Shown here piece after piece: positions 23,887-31,750 of a stretch of 64,000 nucleotides of DNA (position 1 is the first letter of the stretch; every line of letters starts with the position of its first letter). A model generated the notes under the pieces. That model was not told the origin of the DNA and ran no database searches. It worked only from the letters and a program-made list of their open reading frames with translations. The position numbers and the translations under genes are program-made. Source of the stretch: Streptomyces sp. NBC_00083 (lineage in GTDB: Bacteria > Actinomycetota > Actinomycetes > Streptomycetales > Streptomycetaceae); contig NZ_JAPELY010000005.1 of the NCBI RefSeq assembly GCF_026343295.1, forward strand, positions 248,001-312,000, read 5' to 3'.

Positions 23887-25132
23887 CCGCGTCGGGCACC
23901 CGGCCGCCCACCGCGAAGGCGGTGCCCGGCGTCACCGCGACCCCGAGCCGCTCGGCCGCGGCGGCGGCGAACGTCTCGGCCCGCCAGGGTGCGGGCAGCT
24001 CCCACCAGCAGAAGTAGGCGGCCGCGTCGCCCCGCACCCGGAAGCCGTCGAGATGCGTGCGGACGAGGGCGTGGCGGGCGGCCGCGTCGGCCCGCTTGGC
24101 GGCGGTGACCGCCTCGACAGTGCCGTCCCCGGCCCAGCGCACCGCCGCCTCCAGGTTGAACCCGCCCGCGGTCCACGCCCCCGAGCGCAGCGCCCGCGCG
24201 AGCGCCGGTGTGTGGCCGGCGGGCGCCACGAGGAAGCCCGTGGTGAGACCGGGCGCCAGCCGTTTGGAGAGGCTGTCGACGAGGAGGGTGTGCCCGGGGG
24301 CGTACGCGGCCAGCGGGGGCGGGGCGGCTCCGGTCAGGAACGCCCACGTCGTGTCCTCGATCGCGCACAGGTCCAACTCGACCATGGTGGCGGCCAGTTG
24401 GGAGCGGCGCTCGTCGTCCATGGTGAGCGTGAGCGGGTTGTGCAGGGTGGGCTGTACGTAGAGCGCGGAGAGCGGGGTGCGGCGATGGGCCGCCGCGACG
24501 GCCCCGGGAAGCAGGCCGCCGGCGTCCATGGCGAGCGGCACCAGGTCGATGCCGAGCCGCTCGGCGACCGCCTTGACCAGCGGATACGTCAGCTCCTCGA
24601 TGCCGAGCCGGCCACCGGGGCGCACCAGTGAGGACAGCGCCGCCGCGATCGCCTGGCGGCCGTTCCCCGCGAAGAGGATCCGCTCGGGGTCCGGCCGCCA
24701 GCCCGGCCGTGCGAGGAGCTCCGCGGCCGCGTCGCGCGCCGCCGCCGTGCCGTCGGCGGCGGCCGGGCGGGTGGCCCCGGTGAGGACGTCGGGCCGCAGC
24801 AGCCCGCCGAGCGACCGCGCCATCAGCTCCGACTGCCCTTCCGCCAAAGGGTAGTTGAGCTCCAGGTTGACCGGGGTGCGCCCGCTGTCCTCGGCGAGGA
24901 CCGAGCCCGGATGCGGCGGCGCGGCCCGCACGAACGTGCCGCGCCCGACCTCGCCCACCACCAGGCCCCGGCGGCCGAGTTCCCCGTACACCCGGATCGC
25001 GGTGGAGACGGCGATCCGCCGGGCGCGCGCGAAGGCCCGCTGGGTGGGCAGCCGGTCGCCCGGACACAGCGCCCCGGACGCGATCTGCGCCGCCACCTCG
25101 TCGGCCACCCTGCGGTAGTCCACGCCCCTCAC
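23798..25132 (-). CDS. MocR-type GntR regulator with aminotransferase-like domain
   Basis: A 444-residue fusion. A GntR winged helix covers about residues 1-75 (VADEVAAQIASGALCPGDRLPTQ in part, then AVSTAIRVYGELGRRG). It is followed by a fold-type I aminotransferase-like domain whose PLP lysine is in VDSLSKRLAPG. MocR proteins use PLP or its adducts to control vitamin B6, GABA or amino-acid genes. GTG 25132 has GAGGGA upstream. It is divergent from the hydrolase gene, and the gap contains two direct repeats, the typical MocR operator pattern. The open frame extends far upstream over the hydrolase gene, but the family start fits 25132. Confidence 0.88.
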   Translation of the reverse strand: MRGVDYRRVADEVAAQIASGALCPGDRLPTQRAFARARRIAVSTAIRVYGELGRRGLVVGEVGRGTFVRAAPPHPGSVLAEDSGRTPVNLELNYPLAEGQSELMARSLGGLLRPDVLTGATRPAAADGTAAARDAAAELLARPGWRPDPERILFAGNGRQAIAAALSSLVRPGGRLGIEELTYPLVKAVAERLGIDLVPLAMDAGGLLPGAVAAAHRRTPLSALYVQPTLHNPLTLTMDDERRSQLAATMVELDLCAIEDTTWAFLTGAAPPPLAAYAPGHTLLVDSLSKRLAPGLTTGFLVAPAGHTPALARALRSGAWTAGGFNLEAAVRWAGDGTVEAVTAAKRADAAARHALVRTHLDGFRVRGDAAAYFCWWELPAPWRAETFAAAAAERLGVAVTPGTAFAVGGRVPDAVRIGLATPPAPVLAGALRRLAALAATAGP

Positions 25133-25158
25133 CCGTCCCTCGGCCGCCCGGCCCCGGC

Positions 25159-25212
25159 ATTGCACCGAGAGCAAAGAGCCTATTGCACCGAGCAGTTGCC
25201 CGCACCTAGCCT
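25159..25212 (+). promoter_or_regulatory. MocR operator repeats overlapping the hydrolase promoter
   Basis: ATTGCACCGAG occurs at 25159-25169 and 25182-25192, 23 bases (about two helical turns) apart in the same direction, as in known MocR operators. The second copy overlaps a -35-like TTGCAC (25183-25188), which is followed after 18 bases by TAGCCT (25207-25212) and the hydrolase ATG seven bases later. This suggests a leaderless transcript controlled directly by the divergent MocR protein. Confidence 0.65.
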
Positions 25213-25219
25213 CCTCACC

Positions 25220-26011
25220 ATGTCCCGCACCCACACGCCTCTCCCGTACGCCGACGAGGGCACCGGCGGCGCCCTGCTGCTCGTCCACGGCCACCCCTTC
25301 GACCGCACCATGTGGGCCCCGCAGATCGAGGAGTTCGCCCGGACGCACCGGGTGATCGCGCCCGATCTGCGCGGCTACGGCGACGCGCCCGTCGTGCCCG
25401 GCACCACCCTGCTCGCCGACTTCGCCGAGGACGTCCTGGCGCTGGCGGACGCGCTCGGCGTCGAACGGTTCACGCTCGGCGGTCTGTCCATGGGCGGCCA
25501 GATCGTCATGGAGTGCTACCGGCTCTTCCCGGAGCGCATCGAGGGCCTGCTCCTCGCCGACACCTTCCCCGCCGCCGAGACCCCCGAGGGCCGCTCCGCC
25601 CGCGAGGCCACCGCGGAGCGTCTGGTGCGCGAGGGCATGGCGGGCTACGTCGACGAGGCCCTGGACCGGATGGTCGCGCCGTACGCGCCGGAGTCCGTAC
25701 GGGCCCATGTGCGCCGCATGATGACGGCCACGCATCCCGAGGGCGCGGCGGCCGCTCTGCGCGGGCGGGCCCGACGCCCGGACTACCGGGCCCTGTTGAC
25801 CACCGTCTCCGTGCCGGCCCTGGTGGTCGTGGGGCGCGACGACACGTACACGCCGGTCGCGGACGCCGAGGCGATGCACGCGGCGATCGGCGGATCGGAG
25901 CTCGCCGTCGTCGAGGACGCGGCCCACCTGCCCAACCTGGAACAGCCCGCGGCGTTCAACGAGGCCGTGCGCGGCCTGCTGGCGCGGGTGGCGGCGCGAG
26001 CAAAGGCTTGA
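25220..26011 (+). CDS. Alpha/beta hydrolase
   Basis: A 263-residue alpha/beta-hydrolase. The oxyanion segment is LLLVHGHPFDRTMW, the nucleophile elbow GLSMGGQ, the acid VVGRDDTYTP and the histidine DAAHLPNLEQP, so the full Ser-Asp-His triad is present. There is no signal peptide. The family covers esterases, lactonases, epoxide hydrolases and C-C hydrolases; the substrate is not readable. The start ATG 25220 has no RBS but sits seven bases after a good -10 element. Control by the divergent MocR regulator is likely. Confidence 0.88.
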   Translation: MSRTHTPLPYADEGTGGALLLVHGHPFDRTMWAPQIEEFARTHRVIAPDLRGYGDAPVVPGTTLLADFAEDVLALADALGVERFTLGGLSMGGQIVMECYRLFPERIEGLLLADTFPAAETPEGRSAREATAERLVREGMAGYVDEALDRMVAPYAPESVRAHVRRMMTATHPEGAAAALRGRARRPDYRALLTTVSVPALVVVGRDDTYTPVADAEAMHAAIGGSELAVVEDAAHLPNLEQPAAFNEAVRGLLARVAARAKA

Positions 26012-26087
26012 GCAACCGTGCCGGGCGCGGGGCCGTCCGTGCGAGAGGATGCGAACCCTGTGACCGGCTAGCGGGAGGCAGGCCGCC

Positions 26088-27101
26088 GTGGACACCTTGA
26101 GCACCGGGACCGAGGCGGAGCGCGCGGTGCCGGAGGTCCGGCGCCGGCACCCCTGGCGGGTGGTCTCCTCGCTTGCCGGAGCGCTCCTGCTGGCCGGGGT
26201 GAGCGGGGTGGTGGGCTGCCGGGCCGCCGGTTCGGACGGGGTCACCCCGGTGCCGCAGGCCCTCGCGTTCCTGCCGTGGCTGCTGGTGCCGGGCGGCGCG
26301 GGGCTCGTGCTCGCGGTGCTCGGACGGTGGCGCACCGGGATGGTGTGGGGGGTGGCGGTGCTCGCCGTCACCGGCTGGTACACCCAGCCGTACGGGGACG
26401 CCACGACCCGGCCGAAGGGGCCGGTCCTGGCCGAGTTCTCGGTGCTGACCTCCAACACCGAGTTCGGGTGGGCGACGGACGACCTGATCGCGACGGTCCG
26501 GCGCGAGGAGCCCGACATCGTCTTCGTCGAGGAGTGCGGCTTCCGCTGCTCCGACGCGCTCGCCGCGCGCGTGCCGGCGTCGGACTACCCCTACCGCGAC
26601 GTCGTGCGCGAGGACGGCTCGGCGGGCTCCGCGATCCTCAGCCGCTTCCCGCTGAAGGCGGCCGCGCCCATCCCGTCGGAGATGGCGATGCCGGGCGCGG
26701 TCGCCACCATCGGCGGGCGCGAGGTGCGGCTCCAGCTCGCGCACCCCATGCCGCCGCTTCCCGGCGCCGACCAGAAATGGCATCAGGAGCTGGGCCGGGT
26801 ACGGGAGTTCGCGAAGGCGTCCAAGGGCGGCCCGGTCGTCCTGGCCGGCGACTTCAACGCCACGCAGGACCACGCCCTGTTCCGTTCGGTACTCGACGGG
26901 GGCGCCCTGCACGACAGCGCCCGGCTGGCCGGACAGTCGCGGGCCTGGTCGTGGCCGGCCGACCGGACGACGCCGTTGCGCACGCAGATCGACCACGTCC
27001 TGGTGAGCGACGACTTCAAGGCGGCGTCGGCGCGCTTCCTCACCCTGCGCGGCACCGACCACCGCGCGCTCCTCGTGAAGCTGGGGCTGTACGGCGGGTA
27101 G
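26088..27101 (+). CDS. Membrane-anchored endonuclease/exonuclease/phosphatase-family protein
   Basis: A 337-residue protein. The N-terminal third has about three hydrophobic helices (around residues 22-45, 55-80, 82-95). From about residue 105 it is an EEP-domain enzyme: SNTEFGWATDD, EEPDIVFVEECG (metal Glu), LAGDFNAT, IDHVLVSDDF and GTDHRALLVKLG. The topology places the EEP domain outside the membrane. Relatives hydrolyse phosphodiester bonds in nucleic acids or lipids. GTG 26088 is preceded by GGGAGG at good spacing. It probably stands alone. Confidence 0.85.
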   Translation: MDTLSTGTEAERAVPEVRRRHPWRVVSSLAGALLLAGVSGVVGCRAAGSDGVTPVPQALAFLPWLLVPGGAGLVLAVLGRWRTGMVWGVAVLAVTGWYTQPYGDATTRPKGPVLAEFSVLTSNTEFGWATDDLIATVRREEPDIVFVEECGFRCSDALAARVPASDYPYRDVVREDGSAGSAILSRFPLKAAAPIPSEMAMPGAVATIGGREVRLQLAHPMPPLPGADQKWHQELGRVREFAKASKGGPVVLAGDFNATQDHALFRSVLDGGALHDSARLAGQSRAWSWPADRTTPLRTQIDHVLVSDDFKAASARFLTLRGTDHRALLVKLGLYGG

Positions 27102-27122
27102 CCCTGCGGGCAGCAGCAAAAC

Positions 27123-27142
27123 TATCCACAGCCTGTGGATAA
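27123..27142. promoter_or_regulatory. Paired DnaA-box-like palindrome
   Basis: TATCCACAG-C-CTGTGGATA is a perfect 9-1-9 palindrome. On the minus strand bases 27134-27142 read TTATCCACA, a perfect classical DnaA box; the plus-strand box differs at the first base only. It lies in the gap between the nuclease and FUSC genes. It is not an origin: there are only two boxes and no dnaA or dnaN. Confidence 0.55.
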
Positions 27143-27205
27143 CATTTACGCTTCCGTTGGCCGCCCCGTTTGCGCCAAGTGATCCTTTTGCGGTGTCGTG
27201 TGTTC

Positions 27206-29164
27206 ATGGCTGATCAGAAGCGGGCGGGAAACGGCGGGCGGGCCGGGTTTCCGGCGCCCCCGGAGTGGCTCATCGGGGGGCTGCGGCCCGCCCCCGCCCC
27301 GATCCCCTGGCCGGCCGTCGCCCGCGCCGCGATCGCCCTGGCCGCGCCGCTCGCCGTGGGCCTCGCGACCGGGCACGGCGCCTACGGCGCGCTCGCCTCC
27401 ATGGGCGCGCTCAGCGGCGTCATCGGCGACACCGCCGACGCGTACCGGATGCGGGTCTTCAACATCGCCGTGCCGCAGCTCTTCGGCGCGATCGGCGTCA
27501 CCGTCGGCAACCAGGTCTTCGGGCACGGCTGGCTCGCGGTGGGCGCGCTCACCCTGATCGCCCTGGTCTCCGGAATGATCTCCTCGATCGGCGCGGTCGC
27601 CTCCGTGTCCGGGCTGCTGCTCCTGCTCAACGCCGTCGTCGGCGCGGGCCTGCCCATGCCGGGCCCCTGGTGGAAGGCGCCCCTGCTGCTCAGCCTCGGC
27701 GGCCTGTTCGTCCTGCTCCTGAGCCTCCTGGCCTGGCCGCTGCGCCGCACCGAACCCGAACGCGACGCCGTCGCCGGGACCTACCGCGCCGCCGCCGACG
27801 CCATCGAGGCCGCCGCGAGCGACACGTACGACACCCGGCGCCAGGCCGTCACGCACTCCCTCAACACCACCTACGACCTCGTCCTCGGCCGCCGCGCCCG
27901 CGAACACGGCCGCCGGGGCGAGCTGGTGCGGCTCTCCGCCCAGCTCAACGTGGTGATCCCGATCGTGGAAGCGGCCCCCGCCGTGCACCTGCGGGGCTGG
28001 GGCGTGGACCCCGCGTTCCCCGCGGCCGTACGGGAGTTGGCGGACGCCGTCGCCGAGGGCCGCACCGGCCCGGCCGTACCGGAGCTGCCCGCGCCGGCCA
28101 CCCCCGCCGAGCGCGCCCTGGACAGCGCGGTGCGGCACGCCTTCGCGGTGGTGCACCACCCCGACCCCGACCAGACCAACATCGACGACCGGCTCGGACG
28201 CCCCGCCGCCCTGCGCATCCGGCTGCGCCGCGCGACCCGCAACGTCCTGCTCTCCGGCGCCTCCTGGCGCTACGGGCTGCGGCTCGCGCTGTGCATCGGG
28301 CTCGCGCAGGCGCTGGTGTCCGTGGTGCCGGTGGAGCGCTCGTACTGGGTGGCCCTCACCATCGTCTTCGTCCTCAAGCCCGACTTCGGCTCGGTCTTCG
28401 CGCGCGCCCTGATGCGCGCGATCGGCACGGCGGGCGGGCTCCTCATCGCGGCGGCCGTCCTGTCCGAGGTGCCGCGCGGCTGGTGGGACGTGCCGGCGCT
28501 CATGGTGCTGGCCGCGCTGATCCCGGCGTTCTCCGCGAAGGGGTACGCCTTCCAGACGGCGGCGATCACCCCGGTGATCCTGCTCCTGTCGGACATGCTC
28601 AACCACCAGGGCTTCGACCTGGTCCTGCCGCGCCTCACCGACAGCCTCATCGGCTGCGCGATCGCGCTGGTCGCGGGGTACGTGCTGTGGCCCGAGAGCT
28701 GGCACACGCGGGTCGGGGCGCGGCTCGCGGACGCGGTCGTGGCGACGGCGGAGTACGTGGAGTACGCGTTCGGGTCCGAGGCCGACCGCGCGGAACGCGT
28801 GCGCCGCAGGCGCCGGCTCTACCGGGACCTGTCGACCGTACGCAGCGAGTTCCAGCGGGCGCTGACCGAGCCGCCCCCCATGGGCGCGCGGGCGGCGGCG
28901 TGGTGGCCGCTGGTCGTCGCGGTCGAGCGGGTCGTGGACGCGACGACGGCGGCGCGGGTCCGGGTCAACCACGGGGCGCCGTGGCCTGCGGCCGGCGAGG
29001 TCGCGGAGATCGCGGGGGAGTTGAGGGAGCTGGCGCAGGGGGTGCGGCGGAGTCCGACGCCGGTGGGGGTGCGGGCGTGTCTCGCCGGGGACGACGAGGG
29101 CGTCCTGGCCCCCCTCCGCCAGGAGGTCCAGGCGGCCCGAGCCATCACCACCCACCCCAACTGA
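27206..29164 (+). CDS. FUSC-family membrane transporter (aromatic-acid exporter type)
   Basis: A 652-residue membrane protein with two blocks of helices (about residues 35-185 and 365-505), separated and followed by soluble regions. This is the FUSC/AaeB arrangement: first block PVARAAIALAAPLAVG-like and GALSGVIGDTADAYRMR; second block SYWVALTIVFVLKPDFGSVFARAL and RAIGTAGGLLIAA. Family members are proposed to export aromatic acids or to relieve envelope stress. ATG 27206 is chosen by family start; an in-frame GTG six bases earlier is equally possible, and no RBS is evident. A DnaA-box-like palindrome lies 64 bases upstream. Confidence 0.82.
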   Translation: MADQKRAGNGGRAGFPAPPEWLIGGLRPAPAPIPWPAVARAAIALAAPLAVGLATGHGAYGALASMGALSGVIGDTADAYRMRVFNIAVPQLFGAIGVTVGNQVFGHGWLAVGALTLIALVSGMISSIGAVASVSGLLLLLNAVVGAGLPMPGPWWKAPLLLSLGGLFVLLLSLLAWPLRRTEPERDAVAGTYRAAADAIEAAASDTYDTRRQAVTHSLNTTYDLVLGRRAREHGRRGELVRLSAQLNVVIPIVEAAPAVHLRGWGVDPAFPAAVRELADAVAEGRTGPAVPELPAPATPAERALDSAVRHAFAVVHHPDPDQTNIDDRLGRPAALRIRLRRATRNVLLSGASWRYGLRLALCIGLAQALVSVVPVERSYWVALTIVFVLKPDFGSVFARALMRAIGTAGGLLIAAAVLSEVPRGWWDVPALMVLAALIPAFSAKGYAFQTAAITPVILLLSDMLNHQGFDLVLPRLTDSLIGCAIALVAGYVLWPESWHTRVGARLADAVVATAEYVEYAFGSEADRAERVRRRRRLYRDLSTVRSEFQRALTEPPPMGARAAAWWPLVVAVERVVDATTAARVRVNHGAPWPAAGEVAEIAGELRELAQGVRRSPTPVGVRACLAGDDEGVLAPLRQEVQAARAITTHPN

Positions 29165-29189
29165 CCCGCCCACCCCGGCTCATGGGACC

Positions 29190-29576
29190 CACCTCAGCCC
29201 GTCCGGCGATTGAGGACGAGCGCCCGCAAGGCGCGAACGGGGTCCGGGGCGAGCCCCAGCAACCCCGCTTTTGTCTGCGGATCGTGCGGGGCTGGTCGCG
29301 CAGTTCCCCGCGCCCCTGTAGGGCACCCGGCACCAAGCCCGCAGCTCGCGCCCACCGCGGCGGAGCCGCGCACACGTCACAGCCCCGCGCCCCTGTAGGG
29401 CACCCGGCACCAAGCCCGCAGCTCGCGCCCACCGCGGCGGAGCCGCGCACACGTCACAGCCCCGCGCCCCTGGGTGGGTTGGCCTTGGCAGGGTGTCCAT
29501 CCCGAGCCACCTCAGCCCGTCCGGCGATTGAGGACGAGCGCCCGCAACGCGCGAACGGGGTCCGGGGCGGAGCCCC
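29190..29576. repeat. Composite intergenic repeat: 77-bp tandem copies between 68-bp direct repeats
   Basis: A module starting cacctcagcccgtccggcga lies at 29190-29257 and again at 29508-29576, nearly identical. Between them a 77-bp unit (beginning ccccgcgcccctgtagggca) is repeated exactly in tandem at 29306-29382 and 29383-29459, with a partial third copy to 29472. Related modules recur at 44.6-45.1 kb. No gene fits. This is the kind of dispersed intergenic repeat seen in Streptomyces chromosomes. Confidence 0.85.
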
Positions 29577-29581
29577 GGGGG

Positions 29582-29803
29582 TCAGAAGAGGGGGAGTTGG
29601 CCTGAGGTCGGGGGGAGGGGGAAGGCGTCCAGGGTGGGGTGGGTGGCGTCCAGCGGAGCCCGGCGTTTGGAACCCGCGCAGAGCACCAGCTCCACCCCCT
29701 CGTGCGAACGCGGATCGTGACGCACGAACTTGCCCGCCACCACGGCGACGGATCGACCGCAGGACGGGCAAGTACGGCGCGGGGAGACGGAGAGCGGCGG
29801 CAT
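29582..29803 (-). CDS. Small cysteine-containing conserved protein
   Basis: A 73-residue protein with CPSCGR near residue 12, a further LCAG about 28 residues on, and the terminal TSGQLPLF. CxxC plus a third Cys suggests a small zinc-binding or zinc-ribbon-like protein. The pattern (CPSCGR, KFVRHDP, LCAGSKR, terminal LPLF) resembles a family of short uncharacterised Streptomyces proteins I have seen. It starts at ATG 29803 and ends 20 bases upstream of nothing else but repeats. The snapalysin gene lies upstream on the same strand with a 20-base gap, but a shared role is not obvious. Confidence 0.6.
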   Translation of the reverse strand: MPPLSVSPRRTCPSCGRSVAVVAGKFVRHDPRSHEGVELVLCAGSKRRAPLDATHPTLDAFPLPPTSGQLPLF

Positions 29804-29823
29804 CCCCCCATGCTGCCAGAGGC

Positions 29824-30480
29824 CTACGCGGCCGGCTTGAACGCCGAGGCGAGCCCGTTGCGCCACAGGCTGTTCACACGGGACTTCTCCGTGCTGTTCG
29901 GGTAGGCGTTGCGGCACGACGTACCGGGCCCGCCGCCCGACATCAGCTCACTGCACGGCCCCGAGTAGTGGTCGGGAAGACCCAGCACGTGCCCGGTCTC
30001 GTGCGCGACGACCCGCACCGAGTAGTACTGCTGGTTCTGGGTGTAGTCCAGGAAGATGTAGCCGTTGCCGTGGCCGTCGGTCGAGGCGTACGAGCCGTTC
30101 TGCGTGTCGTTGCCCTCGTAGTACTGGAAGTCCGCGCCGGACCCGCTCTCCGCGAGCCGCACGTTCTGCACCGAGGAGTTCCAGATCTGCGCGGCCTGCG
30201 ATATCTGCGAGCGGAAGCTGGGGGCGTTGGCCGCGCTGTAGTACACCGTCACCGAGGCGGCGAGCGGGTTGGCGGCGCGCTTCTTGGCGACCGACTTCAT
30301 GACCGCGTCGTAGAACGCCCGGTCGTTGGCGGCGGAGTGCTTGGCACCCGGGGTGAAGTGCGCGGCGGTGGACGGGGCGGCGGCGGTGGACGCGGTGGCG
30401 GCGGTGGCGGGGATCGCGCCGAACCCGGCGAGGGCGAGGCCCAGGGCAGCGGTCACGGCGAAGGTACGGGGGTGTCTCAT
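29824..30480 (-). CDS. snpA: Snapalysin, secreted small neutral metalloprotease (M7)
   Basis: A 218-residue secreted zinc protease. The signal peptide is residues 1 to about 27 (TFAVTAALGLALAGFGAIPA, then TA). A propeptide precedes the catalytic domain, which has HETGHVLGLPDHYSG at about residue 160: two His and the Asp bind zinc and Glu is the general base. This HExxHxxGxxD arrangement followed by the SELMSG turn is specific to peptidase family M7. Snapalysins degrade milk proteins and cleave beside Tyr and Phe. The divergent LysR gene with a T-N11-A box in between is the classical snpA/snpR arrangement of Streptomyces. Confidence 0.93.
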   Translation of the reverse strand: MRHPRTFAVTAALGLALAGFGAIPATAATASTAAAPSTAAHFTPGAKHSAANDRAFYDAVMKSVAKKRAANPLAASVTVYYSAANAPSFRSQISQAAQIWNSSVQNVRLAESGSGADFQYYEGNDTQNGSYASTDGHGNGYIFLDYTQNQQYYSVRVVAHETGHVLGLPDHYSGPCSELMSGGGPGTSCRNAYPNSTEKSRVNSLWRNGLASAFKPAA

Positions 30481-30650
30481 GGGGGGTTGCCAATCGTTGT
30501 GGGGGATCCGCGTGCGGCTGGGTGGGCCGCACCCGGGTGGGGTGTGCAGGGACCGGTCGACGCGCCTGCCCCGACCGGGTGGGTCGCGGCGCGGCGTCGT
30601 CCCGGTGATTGTGGAGGCCACAGCGACGGACGGGAATGATGCCGGTCTGC

Positions 30651-30667
30651 GATAACTCCCGCGTATC
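30651..30667. promoter_or_regulatory. LysR-type operator between snpA and its regulator
   Basis: GATA-ACTCCCGCG-TATC contains the T-N11-A LysR signature with 4-base perfect arms. It lies 55 bases before the LysR start and 171 bases before snpA. It is the only such palindrome seen in the 241-base divergent gap. Confidence 0.6.
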
Positions 30668-30721
30668 AGAGCGGTTTTGGACACCTGGTGCGCGGCGGGG
30701 GCGCCGCCTAATCTCAGCCGC

Positions 30722-31750
30722 ATGGAGCTGGAGGTGAGACATCTGCGGGTGCTGTGCGCCATAGCCGACGCCGGCAGCCTGCACGGCGCGGCCCGCGCGC
30801 TCGGCACGAGTCAGCCCGCCCTGACCACGCAACTGCGGCGCATCGAGCGCACCCTGGGCGGGCGGCTCTTCTCGCGCGAGCGGACCGGCTGTGTGCCCAC
30901 GGTGCTCGGCCGGGGCGTCGTCGGCCGGGCCCGCCCGCTGCTCGCCGCGCTCAACGCCCTGGTCACCGAGACCCGGGCCGCCGCCGCCCGCGCCGCACGG
31001 GGCGAACGGCTGCGCATCGGCTCCACCGCGAGCCGCGCCATCCCCGGCTGGCTGCGCCGGCTGCGGGAGCGCCTGCCCGGCACCGAGACCGAGCTCCAGG
31101 TGGCGGTTTCGGCCACCGCGCTGCTGCGCCAGGTCGCGGCGGGCGAACTGGACGTCGCATTCGTGCACGAGGTGGAGGGCTGCCCGCTGCGCATCCCGCC
31201 GGGGCTCGACGTCCGTACGCTCGTGGAGCGCGAGCCCCAGTTCGTGTGCCTGGCCGCCGACCACCCCGCGGCCCACCACCCCGTCGTGGACCTGACCGAT
31301 CTCGCCGCCGACCAGTGGATGGTCGACCCCAGCGTGGACGGCGAGTGGGAGGGACTGCGCCGGGTCCTGAACGCGGCCGGCCTCAACCCCCGCGTCCTGC
31401 ACGGTGATTACCTGACGGCGGTGGGACTGGTCACCACGGGCGAGATCGTCACCCTGTGCCAGCCCACCTCCCGCCCCCGCTCCGACTTCGCCATCCGCCC
31501 GCTGCGCGGCGACCCGCTGGGTGTGCGCCTCCTCCTCGCGGTCCGCAGCGGGGCGTACGGGGGCGAGCTCGCCGGGGTCGGCGCGGACCTGGAGGCGGCG
31601 TACTGGGAGGCGGCGTCGTCCTCACCGCCCTACCGGGCGTGGCTGGAGCGGAGGGGCGACTACAGCCATCCCTCGCGGCCCTGGGTCCACCCCTCGGGTG
31701 CGGCCGCGCTCAGGTCCGTACGACCCGCCCCCGGTGCAGCGTCCCCGTGA
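30722..31750 (+). CDS. LysR-family activator of the snapalysin gene
   Basis: A 342-residue LysR regulator. The DNA-binding domain is residues 1-62 (LEVRHLRVLCAIADAGSLHG, then SQPALTTQLRRIERTLGG). The effector domain runs to about residue 300, and a C-terminal tail of about 40 residues exceeds the usual LysR length. LysR genes divergent from snpA in other Streptomyces (snpR/mprR) activate protease expression, and the operator in the gap supports the same here. The end overlaps the convergent M23 gene by 41 bases. Confidence 0.9.
   Translation: MELEVRHLRVLCAIADAGSLHGAARALGTSQPALTTQLRRIERTLGGRLFSRERTGCVPTVLGRGVVGRARPLLAALNALVTETRAAAARAARGERLRIGSTASRAIPGWLRRLRERLPGTETELQVAVSATALLRQVAAGELDVAFVHEVEGCPLRIPPGLDVRTLVEREPQFVCLAADHPAAHHPVVDLTDLAADQWMVDPSVDGEWEGLRRVLNAAGLNPRVLHGDYLTAVGLVTTGEIVTLCQPTSRPRSDFAIRPLRGDPLGVRLLLAVRSGAYGGELAGVGADLEAAYWEAASSSPPYRAWLERRGDYSHPSRPWVHPSGAAALRSVRPAPGAASP

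Noticed and set aside
27123..27142. Replication origin
   Set aside because: Only two DnaA-type boxes occur and there is no dnaA/dnaN or box cluster; oriC in Streptomyces has many boxes.
29306..29472. CRISPR-like repeat array
   Set aside because: The 77-bp units are directly adjacent without spacers, and no cas gene is present.
27265..30639. 1124-codon open frame on the plus strand
   Set aside because: It runs over the FUSC gene, the intergenic repeats and antisense to snapalysin; composition is Arg/Pro/Ala-rich with no motif.
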